This document shows, piece by piece, positions 1 to 5,491 of a DNA stretch of 7,998 nt. The stretch lies in the NCBI GenBank assembly GCA_031412915.1, contig JANODX010000252.1:1-7998 (forward strand), read 5' to 3'. Both the position numbers and the translations under genes were made by a program. Source of the stretch: JAGNNV01 sp031412915 (GTDB lineage Bacteria > Acidobacteriota > Vicinamibacteria > Fen-336 > JAGNNV01). Each line of letters starts with the position of its first letter. The first letter of the stretch is position 1. The notes below the pieces were generated by a model that searched no databases, was not told where the DNA came from, and saw nothing but the letters and a program-made list of their open reading frames with translations.

Positions 1-205
1 CGGTGATGACGCCCCCCGCGTAGAGCAGAACCTGCACGGCCGCGATGAACTCGGCGTCGAGGAGCAGGAAGACGCCCGCGGTGCTGACCAGACTGAGGGC
101 CAGCCACAAGACGGAGTGGAAGAGATTCTTCGTCAGCACCACGGCAAGCGCCGAGCCCACGAGCATCGCGGCGAGAATCCAGAAGCCGAGGACTTCGGGG
201 GTCAT
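1..205 (-). CDS. nuoJ: NADH-quinone oxidoreductase subunit J, N-terminal part (runs off the window)
   Basis: Membrane subunit of complex I (ND6 homologue) that helps link the quinone site to the proton-pumping antiporter subunits. Only the first 68 codons are in the window. The translation starts MTPEVLGFWILAAM and reaches AAVQVLLYAGGVIT, which matches the NuoJ pattern of a first helix, an H-S-V-L/W-L-A-L second helix and the conserved VQVLLYAGG segment of the third. The ATG at 205-203 shares bases with the nuoI stop TGA (204-202) in an ATGA overlap, so translation is probably coupled to nuoI; the Shine-Dalgarno is weak. The gene continues past the left edge, where nuoK, L, M and N would be expected. 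Identification is by motif and by position after nuoI. Confidence 0.93.
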   Translation of the reverse strand, partial: MTPEVLGFWILAAMLVGSALAVVLTKNLFHSVLWLALSLVSTAGVFLLLDAEFIAAVQVLLYAGGVIT

Positions 206-777
206 GCGTCGCCGCTTTCGGCCTTGGGAGTCGAGGCTTCCGAGGGCTCGGCCGCCGGCTTCGCGGGAGGCTTGGGCGGTTCCTGCATGTCGCGCAGCAG
301 GTTCCCGGTGGCCCAGGAGGCCTTGTGCTGCAGGCCGATCGCGTGCAGGCGGTCCTTGTCGAGATACATGTCGCGCCGATCGGTGGTGGCAAGGTCGAAC
401 GACTTCATCATGATGATGGCGTCGGTGGGACAGACCTGAACGCACAGTTCGCAGAACTCGCACGCGTACAGCTCGAGGGTGAAGCTCTTGGCGAAGTTGC
501 GCGGTTTGGACTTCAGCATCTCGACCTTGATGACCGCGGGCGGGCAGATGAACTCGCACAAGCGGCAGCCGATGCAGTTCTCTTCCCCCGTCTTCGGGTC
601 GTAGGTGAGCGCCAACAGGCCGCGATACCGGTCGGGATACGTCCGCGGCTTCTCCGGGTAGTGCACGGTGACCGGCTTTCGCATGAAATTCAGCGCGGTC
701 ATGCGCATGGCCCGGATGACCGCACCGGCAAGCGCCAGCGTCTCGCTCACGAAACCGCGGGAGAGAGGGTTAGACAC
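202..777 (-). CDS. nuoI: NADH-quinone oxidoreductase subunit I (2x 4Fe-4S ferredoxin-type)
   Basis: Peripheral-arm subunit (TYKY/Nqo9) that carries clusters N6a and N6b and passes electrons towards NuoB on the cytoplasmic side of the membrane. Of its 191 residues, two CxxCxxCxxxCP motifs are visible: Cys68, 71, 74, 78 and Cys106, 109, 112, 116. The segment before them (HYPEKPRTYPDRYRG) is the typical NuoI lead-in. The start is GTG at 777-775, with GAGG seven bases upstream, and it overlaps the end of nuoH by 8 bases. From about residue 167 the protein has a Pro/Ala/Glu/Ser-rich tail ending AESGDA, which looks disordered and lies beyond the conserved family core. The stop overlaps the nuoJ start. 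Confidence 0.96.
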   Translation of the reverse strand: MSNPLSRGFVSETLALAGAVIRAMRMTALNFMRKPVTVHYPEKPRTYPDRYRGLLALTYDPKTGEENCIGCRLCEFICPPAVIKVEMLKSKPRNFAKSFTLELYACEFCELCVQVCPTDAIIMMKSFDLATTDRRDMYLDKDRLHAIGLQHKASWATGNLLRDMQEPPKPPAKPAAEPSEASTPKAESGDA

Positions 778-1759
778 CGGGAGTCCTCGCCACGATCACG
801 ATCGCGGTCACGATCAACAGGCCGAGGGTCAGCGGGAGCATGAGCTTCCACGACACGGCCAGGATCTGGTCCACCTTGATGCGAAGGAAGCTCCACCGAA
901 CCCAGGTGAAGAGGAGGAACATCAGCATCGCCTTGATCAGGAACCACAGCGGCCCGAGCCACGCGGGGCCGGGCCCGGCCCAGGCACCCAGGAACAGCAG
1001 CGCGCCCAGGAAGGACGTGCCGATCACGTGCGCATACTCGCCCAGCTGGATCAGGCCGAACTTCATCCCCGAGTACTCGACGCGGAAGCCGGCCACCAGC
1101 TCCGACTCGGCTTCGAGGATGTCGAAGGGCGTCCGGTTCTCGGCCGCGACTCCCGCGATCATGAAGGCGAGGAAACCGAGCTGGCCGATCACCGGATAGA
1201 AGATGAACCAGAAGCCGCCTTCCTGGGCGGCCGCGATGTCCGACATCCTGAGCGAGCCCGCCAGCATCACCGGAATCAGGGCGGCCATCAGGAGGGGCAG
1301 GTCGTACGAAATGATCTGGTTCACCGCGCGCATGACTGAGATGAGCGCGTACTTGTTGTTCGAACCCCAGCCGGCCATGAAGAGGCCGACGATCTCCATC
1401 GACGACACCGCGAGGAAGAAGAGGACGCCAATGTTCAGGTCGGCGACACCGATACCGGGCGCGAAGGGAATCGACGCGAAGATCAGCAGGCAGGGCACGA
1501 TGAACACAATGGGCGCGAGATTGAAGACGGTGCGATCCGCGGCCGCGGGGACCAGGTCTTCCTTCATCAGCAGTTTGATGCCGTCGGCGATGGGCTGGAA
1601 CAAACCGTGAGGGCCCACCCGATAGGGCCCGATGCGCGACTGCATGCGGGCCGCAAACTTTCGCTCCAGCAGCGTGACGTAAGCCACGAGGCCGACCACG
1701 AAGCCCAGGACGACGGCGCCCATGATGAGGCTCGAAACCATGGGAGGCAGTTCGCTCAT
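770..1759 (-). CDS. nuoH: NADH-quinone oxidoreductase subunit H
   Basis: Membrane subunit (ND1/Nqo8) that forms the quinone chamber with NuoB and NuoD and starts the charged axis into the pump modules. It has 329 residues, a normal length, and about eight hydrophobic segments. Family motifs are ERK at 32-34, GPYRVGPHGLFQP at 44-56, NNKYALISVMRAVNQ at 134-148, AAENRTPFD at 205-213, and AESELVAGFRVEYSGMKF at 217-234. The glutamate normally found in the SYE motif is aspartate here (Asp153, SYD). The open frame extends upstream to 1879, but the ATG at 1759 is chosen because it has GAGG seven bases upstream, overlaps the nuoD stop in ATGA, and gives the family's usual N-terminus. It follows nuoD directly, where nuoE, F and G usually intervene. 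Confidence 0.97.
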   Translation of the reverse strand: MSELPPMVSSLIMGAVVLGFVVGLVAYVTLLERKFAARMQSRIGPYRVGPHGLFQPIADGIKLLMKEDLVPAAADRTVFNLAPIVFIVPCLLIFASIPFAPGIGVADLNIGVLFFLAVSSMEIVGLFMAGWGSNNKYALISVMRAVNQIISYDLPLLMAALIPVMLAGSLRMSDIAAAQEGGFWFIFYPVIGQLGFLAFMIAGVAAENRTPFDILEAESELVAGFRVEYSGMKFGLIQLGEYAHVIGTSFLGALLFLGAWAGPGPAWLGPLWFLIKAMLMFLLFTWVRWSFLRIKVDQILAVSWKLMLPLTLGLLIVTAIVIVARTPGV

Positions 1760-2904
1760 CGGTCGACCTCGCCGAAGACCGGATCCACCGATCCCATGAT
1801 CGCCACCACGTCGGCCACGGTCACGCCGGGAAGGATGTACGGGAGCACGGCCAGATTCGAGAACGAAGCGCCACGCCACTTCATGCGGTAGGGCTTGTTG
1901 GTGCCGTCGGCCACGAGGTAACAGCCCACTTCGCCGCGCGGACCCTCGACCCGCGCGTAGGCCTCACCCTTCGGCACCCTCACCTGGCCGAGCGACTTGA
2001 CCCCGGGTCGCGACGAGATCGGCCCCTCGGGCAGCGAGTCGAGGACCTGGCGGACGATCTTGATGGACTCTCGGAATTCGACCATGCGCACGCGGTAGCG
2101 CGCGTGGCAGTCGCCTTCGGTCGCAACCGGCACCTTGAACTTGAAGTCCTCGTAGGACGAATACGGCTGATCGCGCCGGAGGTCGAAATCCACACCCGAA
2201 GCCCGCAGCAGCGGGCCGCACACGCCCACATCCTGAGCCAGCTCCGACGAGATCACACCCACGCCGCGCGTGCGCATCTCGAAGAACGCGTTGTCGTGAA
2301 GCATCTGCTCGTATTCATCGAGCCGCTGCTCGATGGTGTTCATGGTCGCGCGGCACTGCCCGGCCCATTCCGCGGGCACGTCGTAGCGCACGCCGCCCAC
2401 CTGGTGGAAGCCGTAGAGGAGCCGGGCGCCCGAAAGCGACTCGAAGAGATCGAGAACCAGCTCGCGCTCGCGGATGCAGTAGAGGAAGATCGAGGTGCCG
2501 CCGCCAAGCGCGCCGCCCATGTCCAGGCACCAGGTGCCAAGCCACAGGCAGTGCGACGCGATCCGCTGGAGTTCGTTCACCATCACGCGGAGATATTGCG
2601 CGCGCTTCGGCACCTCGAACTGCGCGATCTTCTCCGCGGCCATCACGTACGCGAGTTCGCTCGACATCGCGGCCACGTAGTCGGTCTTCGACGCGATCGA
2701 CGGGTACTGGACGTAGGCGAGGGTCTCGGCCAGCTTCTCGTGGCAGCGATGCAGGTAGCCGATGACCGCGTCGACGGCCACGATCTTCTCGCCCTCGAGG
2801 GTCAGGATCGCGCGGAACACGCCGTGGGCCGAGGGGTGCTGCGGCCCCATGTTCATGGTCAGCCGCTCGGAGCCGGTGTAGTCGATCGCGCGAACTTCAG
2901 CCAT
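1756..2904 (-). CDS. nuoD: NADH-quinone oxidoreductase subunit D (49 kDa)
   Basis: Peripheral-arm subunit related to the large subunit of NiFe hydrogenases; with NuoB it builds the quinone-reduction site. It has 382 residues. The N-terminal loop MGPQHPSAHG places the quinone-site His at residue 27, and the matching Tyr is residue 76 (KTDY). Their 49-residue spacing equals that of Thermus Nqo4 His38/Tyr87 (from memory). RRDQPYSSYEDF, the EGDCHARYRVRM block, the DGTNKPYR segment and the terminal GEVDR are also typical. NuoC is separate, not fused. ATG 2904 is preferred over an upstream in-frame TTG at 2925 because the family begins close to this point. No clear Shine-Dalgarno precedes it: the upstream bases are pyrimidine-rich and lead into the repeat array, unlike other genes of this operon. 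Confidence 0.96.
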   Translation of the reverse strand: MAEVRAIDYTGSERLTMNMGPQHPSAHGVFRAILTLEGEKIVAVDAVIGYLHRCHEKLAETLAYVQYPSIASKTDYVAAMSSELAYVMAAEKIAQFEVPKRAQYLRVMVNELQRIASHCLWLGTWCLDMGGALGGGTSIFLYCIRERELVLDLFESLSGARLLYGFHQVGGVRYDVPAEWAGQCRATMNTIEQRLDEYEQMLHDNAFFEMRTRGVGVISSELAQDVGVCGPLLRASGVDFDLRRDQPYSSYEDFKFKVPVATEGDCHARYRVRMVEFRESIKIVRQVLDSLPEGPISSRPGVKSLGQVRVPKGEAYARVEGPRGEVGCYLVADGTNKPYRMKWRGASFSNLAVLPYILPGVTVADVVAIMGSVDPVFGEVDR

Positions 2905-2934
2905 GGAACACCGGCGGCTGGGCAAAACGGTTCC

Positions 2935-3183
2935 TGAGCGTGCTCACGCTGAGGCGGCTCGAAGCGTCGAAGCCACACGCGGTCCCTTCGACAGGCTCAG
3001 GGACCGTTTCCACCACTGGCCGGTGGCTGAGCTTGTCGAAGCCACACGCGGGCCCTTCGACAGGCTCAGGGACCGTTTCCACCACCGGCCGGTGGCTGAG
3101 CTTGCTCGCGCTGAGCCCGGTCGAAGCGTCGAAGCCACACGCGGGCCCTTCGACAGGCTCAGGGACCGTTTCCACCACCGGCC
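2935..3183. repeat. Array of 69-bp palindrome-rich repeat units in the nuoC-nuoD gap
   Basis: This array fills most of the 306-bp gap between nuoC and nuoD. A 69-bp unit occupies 2966-3034 and 3035-3103, with only two differences between the copies. A third, truncated copy occupies 3128-3183. A second element, about 31 bp, precedes the first unit (2935-2965) and recurs, slightly diverged, before the third (3097-3127), so 2935-3014 is repeated at 3097-3176 with few changes. Each unit contains CTTCGACAGGCTCAG (2986-3000, 3055-3069, 3148-3162). In the first unit this pairs with CTGAGCTTGTCGAAG (3027-3041) with one mismatch, across a 26-nt loop that is itself a near-palindrome. Such TTCGACA-GCTCAG motifs are familiar from dispersed palindromic repeats in G+C-rich bacteria. 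The array is open in several frames, which yields long but meaningless reading frames. The spacings of 69 and 93 bp and the lack of unique spacers rule out CRISPR. Confidence 0.93.
3082..3095. repeat. Perfect 14-bp palindrome inside the second repeat unit
   Basis: CCACCGGCCGGTGG reads identically on both strands. The same place in the first unit (3013-3026) has one changed base, and the third unit is cut off in the middle of it (3183). It forms the tip of the larger stem made by the flanking CTTCGACA and TGTCGAAG arms. A structural or recombination role is inferred, not shown. Confidence 0.8.
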
Positions 3184-3210
3184 ATGATGAGCAGACGACC
3201 GACGGCATCA

Positions 3211-3663
3211 TCATCGGTAGGGCGGGTACGGCGTGTCGACGGCGTAGGACTTCAGCAGCGGATGGCCCACCCAGTCCTCGGGGAGCAGCATGCGCCGCAG
3301 GTCGGGGTGGCCGTCGAAGACGATGCCGAACATGTCGAAGCACTCGCGCTCCATCCAGTTGGCGCCGCGATACACGCCATGGAGCGAGGGGCAATGCGTG
3401 TTGCCGGCGCCGAGCTTCGTCCGCAGCATCACGCAGACCTTCGCGTCGAGGTTGTCGAGGCGGGCCACGACTTCGAGCCCGGCTTCCTTGTGGTCGATCG
3501 CGGTCAGGAAGGCGAAGAACAGGCAACCGAGCTTCTCCTTCAGGATGGCCCCCACCGTCGCGAACCGGTCGACGGGCGCCTCCACGGTGACAACCGGACC
3601 GCCCTCGGCCACGACAACGCCGGGGATTTCCGCGAGCAGTTGGCGCGCGCGAGCTTCGTCCAT
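3211..3663 (-). CDS. nuoC: NADH-quinone oxidoreductase subunit C (30 kDa)
   Basis: Peripheral-arm structural subunit (30 kDa/Nqo5) that supports NuoD and NuoB; it carries no cofactor. It has 150 residues, at the short end for the family. The 30-kDa signature is clear at residues 105-139: ERECFDMFGIVFDGHPDLRR followed by MLLPEDWVGHPLLKS. Canonical proteins usually read HPLRKDY at the end of this motif, so Leu137 and Ser139 are departures. The protein ends DTPYPPYR. The ATG at 3663 lies two bases after the nuoB stop and has a GGTGGA-type ribosome binding site inside the nuoB end. The frame stays open upstream through nuoB, but that extension is only a shadow of nuoB. Downstream, the repeat array separates it from nuoD. 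Confidence 0.95.
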   Translation of the reverse strand: MDEARARQLLAEIPGVVVAEGGPVVTVEAPVDRFATVGAILKEKLGCLFFAFLTAIDHKEAGLEVVARLDNLDAKVCVMLRTKLGAGNTHCPSLHGVYRGANWMERECFDMFGIVFDGHPDLRRMLLPEDWVGHPLLKSYAVDTPYPPYR

Positions 3664-3665
3664 CT

Positions 3666-4307
3666 TCAGTCCACCTTCGGGGTGGGATCGGCGCGCCGGC
3701 CGGTCTTGCGGAAGTGGGAGATCTTTTCCTGGAGCAGGAGCAGGCCGTTCAACAGCGACTCGGGCGGAGGCGGACATCCGGGCACGTACACATCGACCGG
3801 GATGATGCGGTCGACGCCCTTCACCACGTGATACCCGTGCCGGAACGGGCCGCCGGAGTTGGCGCACGAGCCCATCGAGAGCGCCCACTTCGGGTCGGGC
3901 ATCTGGTTGTAGATCCGCTCCAGCATCGGCGCCATCTTGATGGTCACCGTGCCCGACACGATCATGAGGTCGGAATGCCGGGGCGAAGCCCAGGGCACCA
4001 TGCCCAGGCGTTCGACGTCGAACCGGGAAGCGAAGGTCGCCATCATCTCTATGGCGCAGCAGGCGAGGCCGAAGCTCACCGGCCAGACCGAGGACTTGCG
4101 GGCCCAGTTGAGAAAGTCGTCGGCGACACTCGTAACCACGAAACCGCCCGGAAAGGAATGAATGCCGTCGGTGACTTGTTCGAAGAGGGCAGAGTGCTTG
4201 TCGCCCGTCTCCGGGCGGACCTTGTGGAGCTGCTTCCACTCCTGGAGATCCTTGAACTCCTCCCAGTTGGCGGGAGGAATCACGGGGACGGGCGGCTTTA
4301 TTTCCAC
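3666..4307 (-). CDS. nuoB: NADH-quinone oxidoreductase subunit B (N2 cluster), with long N-terminal extension
   Basis: Peripheral-arm subunit (PSST/Nqo6) that binds the terminal 4Fe-4S cluster N2, the direct electron donor to quinone. The cluster ligands are visible as Cys83-Cys84 (GLACCAIEMM), Cys148 (MGSCANSGG) and Cys178 (VPGCPPPPE). The conserved core begins near residue 55 (GFVVTSVADDFLNWARKSS). Before it lie about 54 residues rich in Pro, Trp and charged residues, longer than usual for bacterial NuoB. No in-frame ATG occurs before the core; the only other candidates are GTG at codons 9 and 57. The extension is therefore probably translated. The chosen GTG (4307-4305) overlaps the nuoA stop by 10 bases and has GAGGG about nine bases upstream. 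Total 213 residues. Confidence 0.95.
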   Translation of the reverse strand: MEIKPPVPVIPPANWEEFKDLQEWKQLHKVRPETGDKHSALFEQVTDGIHSFPGGFVVTSVADDFLNWARKSSVWPVSFGLACCAIEMMATFASRFDVERLGMVPWASPRHSDLMIVSGTVTIKMAPMLERIYNQMPDPKWALSMGSCANSGGPFRHGYHVVKGVDRIIPVDVYVPGCPPPPESLLNGLLLLQEKISHFRKTGRRADPTPKVD

Positions 4308-4651
4308 TCGAGGAGACCCTCACGGTAGGCGTACAGCCAGCCCAGGCCCAGAATGGCGATGAACCCCAGCATGGCCGCGAGCCCGGGCCCTCCCAGTTCG
4401 CGAATGGTCAGAACCCACGGGAACAGGAACACCGCGAGGGTATCGAACACAAGGAAGAGCAGGGCCACGAGGTAGAAGCCCACCGGGAACTGCACCCAGG
4501 CTTCGCCGATCGGCTGCGCCCCGCACTCGTAGTTCTCGGCCTTCGAAGCGTACCCGCGGGAGGGGCGAATGAACCACGCACCGATCAGGGACGCGACCGC
4601 GAAGGCGAGAATGAGGGCGAGAAAAATTACAACGGGAAGGTAACCAGTCAA
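4298..4651 (-). CDS. nuoA: NADH-quinone oxidoreductase subunit A, conserved FDxE glutamate replaced
   Basis: Small three-helix membrane subunit (ND3/Nqo7) at the junction of the peripheral and membrane arms. From a TTG start it has 117 residues, the usual size. Helices lie at about 5-27, 53-80 and 87-107. The conserved Lys37 and the YECG loop (41-44, which lines the quinone chamber) are present. The second helix reads LVFDTLAVFLFPW: Asp70 is conserved, but the glutamate expected at position 72 (E. coli Glu81 by spacing) is leucine. TTG at 4651-4649 is chosen because GGAG lies eight bases upstream and the product begins TGYLPVV, like other NuoA proteins. The alternative is GTG at 4693, which would add 14 residues encoded by a hairpin-forming stretch. 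It is the first gene of the operon. Confidence 0.93.
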   Translation of the reverse strand: MTGYLPVVIFLALILAFAVASLIGAWFIRPSRGYASKAENYECGAQPIGEAWVQFPVGFYLVALLFLVFDTLAVFLFPWVLTIRELGGPGLAAMLGFIAILGLGWLYAYREGLLEWK

Positions 4652-4659
4652 CTCGAGAT

Positions 4660-4685
4660 CTCCGCCGGCGCAAAAGGCGGCGGAG
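4660..4685 (-). promoter_or_regulatory. Leader hairpin overlapping the putative nuoA ribosome binding site
   Basis: On the minus strand CTCCGCCG and CGGCGGAG form a perfect 8-bp inverted repeat around a 10-nt loop. The GGAG at the end of the 3' arm is the best Shine-Dalgarno for the TTG start at 4651. In RNA this hairpin would hide that site, so it could limit initiation of nuoA and of the coupled genes behind it. The pairing is seen in the sequence; the regulatory role is inferred. If translation starts instead at the GTG at 4693, the hairpin lies inside the coding region. Confidence 0.4.
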
Positions 4686-4710
4686 AATAACACGCGCGCT
4701 TCAGAAACAC

Positions 4711-4932
4711 GTCCGGGAACGGCCCGTTTTATCCGAACCTCCGGCCCGTGATTTGGCAGGAATGGAGCGGGACCGGGGGCGATCTCAAGGCCTTTTCGTG
4801 GTCGCCCGCGGGGACGGGGGCTGATGTGGGCTCGCCGCGTGGCCCAAGGTCAGGCTGGCGCGCCCGGGGACAGCTCGTTTCAGCCGATCCTCCGACCGTT
4901 GATATGGCGGGAGTGGAGCGGGCCCAAGGAGC
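4711..4932. repeat. Diverged direct repeat, about 71 bp, two copies 151 bp apart
   Basis: Bases 4711-4781 and 4862-4932 align without gaps, with roughly three quarters of positions identical by hand count. Shared blocks include CCTCCG, GGAG/GGAA-TGGAGCGGG and the CGTTT stretch. The copies lie just upstream of nuoA and may be a duplicated regulatory or mobile remnant. A second short pair, 4838-4857 and 5081-5100 (17 of 20 identical), and a third, 4993-5007 and 5046-5060 (13 of 15), show that much of this intergenic region is built from old duplications. Confidence 0.65.
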
Positions 4933-5143
4933 GAGTGGGTTGCATGCACCGGGGCGTCCCCCGAGGGGAGGCTTCGCGCTAGAGGCGAGTCACTCCATCG
5001 AGATGCGTCCCTTTCGCCGATCCGAGGCGGGTAAGGAACACACGATTCCATCGAGAAGCGACCGAGTGTGACGCGCCCGCCGTGGCCCGGGGCCAGGCTG
5101 CGCGCTCCCCGGCGCAGCAAGCCCACTCGTTCCCTGGGCCCGC
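4918..5143. repeat. Imperfect 22-bp inverted repeat flanking about 180 bp
   Basis: GCGGGCCCAAGGAGCGAGTG at 4918-4937 (extending to 4939) is matched on the opposite strand at 5122-5143, with 20 of 22 bases pairing. The right arm runs into a perfect palindrome, GGGCCCGCGGGCCC (5136-5149). The spacing and ends suggest a small non-coding inverted-repeat (MITE-like) element or a long imperfect foldback. No target-site duplication is evident, so the element is not proven. Confidence 0.5.
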
Positions 5144-5192
5144 GGGCCCCCACTACCAAACTGGAGAGATCGCTTCAGCCCGACGCGGAGAT

Positions 5193-5471
5193 ATGATCGC
5201 GGTCCCCGTGAACTGGCGCCAACTCCGCGACAACGCGCGCGATTTCATGCACGGGATGGCGTACGGGCGCTACGAACACTACCTGCGCCTTCAGGCCATG
5301 GAGTTGAGCGACCTGTTCGTGCTGATGTGCTACCTCGAGCTGGTGGGGCTGCCGAACCCGGCGGCTCTCCATCTTCTGGAGATCTACCCCTACTTCCTCG
5401 ACGAGTTCCACCTCTGGCATCGACGCATGGGCTTCAAGCACTCGCCCCTCACGGATTTCTCCTGTTGCTGA
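5193..5471 (+). CDS. Small conserved-type protein ending in Cys-Cys (resembles 'cory-CC-star' proteins)
   Basis: The predicted protein has 92 residues. Codon third positions are strongly G/C as in the flanking genes, and the reading frame ends 20 bp before the ArsA-type ATPase, so it is almost certainly real. It has an Arg/Tyr-rich N-terminal segment (GRYEHYLRL, 25-33), a hydrophobic stretch (about 38-50, LSDLFVLMCYLEL), a VGLPNP turn (51-56), a His/aromatic segment (YPYFLDEFHLWHRRMG, 65-80) and a C-terminus of Cys91-Cys92 directly before the stop. From memory this fits a small family named 'cory-CC-star' after its terminal Cys-Cys-stop; that name is unchecked. Function is unknown. The terminal cysteine pair with nearby His and acidic residues suggests binding of a soft metal or metalloid, or a redox or lipid-attachment site (inference). 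ATG 5193 has GGAG very close upstream; GTG 5208 is possible but has no suitably spaced site. Confidence 0.82.
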   Translation: MIAVPVNWRQLRDNARDFMHGMAYGRYEHYLRLQAMELSDLFVLMCYLELVGLPNPAALHLLEIYPYFLDEFHLWHRRMGFKHSPLTDFSCC

Positions 5472-5491
5472 GCGCGCGCCCCCCCGCGCCC

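Larger units (their letters stand above)
4694..5192. other. Divergent intergenic region between nuoA and the plus-strand genes
   Basis: About 500 bp without a credible gene. Frames are open on both strands here, but their products are low-complexity, Gly/Pro/Arg/Ser-rich, unlike any family I know, and they run through the repeats listed separately. Promoters for nuo (leftward) and for the small Cys-Cys gene (rightward) should lie here. An AT-rich spot on the minus strand (GATAAA at about 4728-4733) is the only -10-like sequence near nuoA, and I see no convincing -35 partner. I recognise no tRNA, riboswitch or T-tract terminator. Confidence 0.6.

Noticed and set aside
2935..3183. Possible CRISPR array
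   Set aside because: The whole unit is conserved and there are no unique spacers; spacing is 69 and 93 bp and no cas gene is nearby.
2897..3590. Several long open frames on both strands across the nuoC-nuoD gap (for example plus 2940-3590 and minus 3526-2897)
   Set aside because: They are translations of the 69-bp repeat units, run into the antisense or shifted frames of nuoC, and show no family features.
3211..4323. A 370-residue minus-strand frame read as one protein
   Set aside because: Only its C-terminal 150 residues are NuoC; the upstream part is a shifted reading of nuoB.
4748..5159. Open frames on both strands in the nuoA upstream region
   Set aside because: Composition is Gly/Pro/Arg/Ser-rich, no motif is visible, the two strands compete for the same bases, and the sequence consists of diverged repeats.
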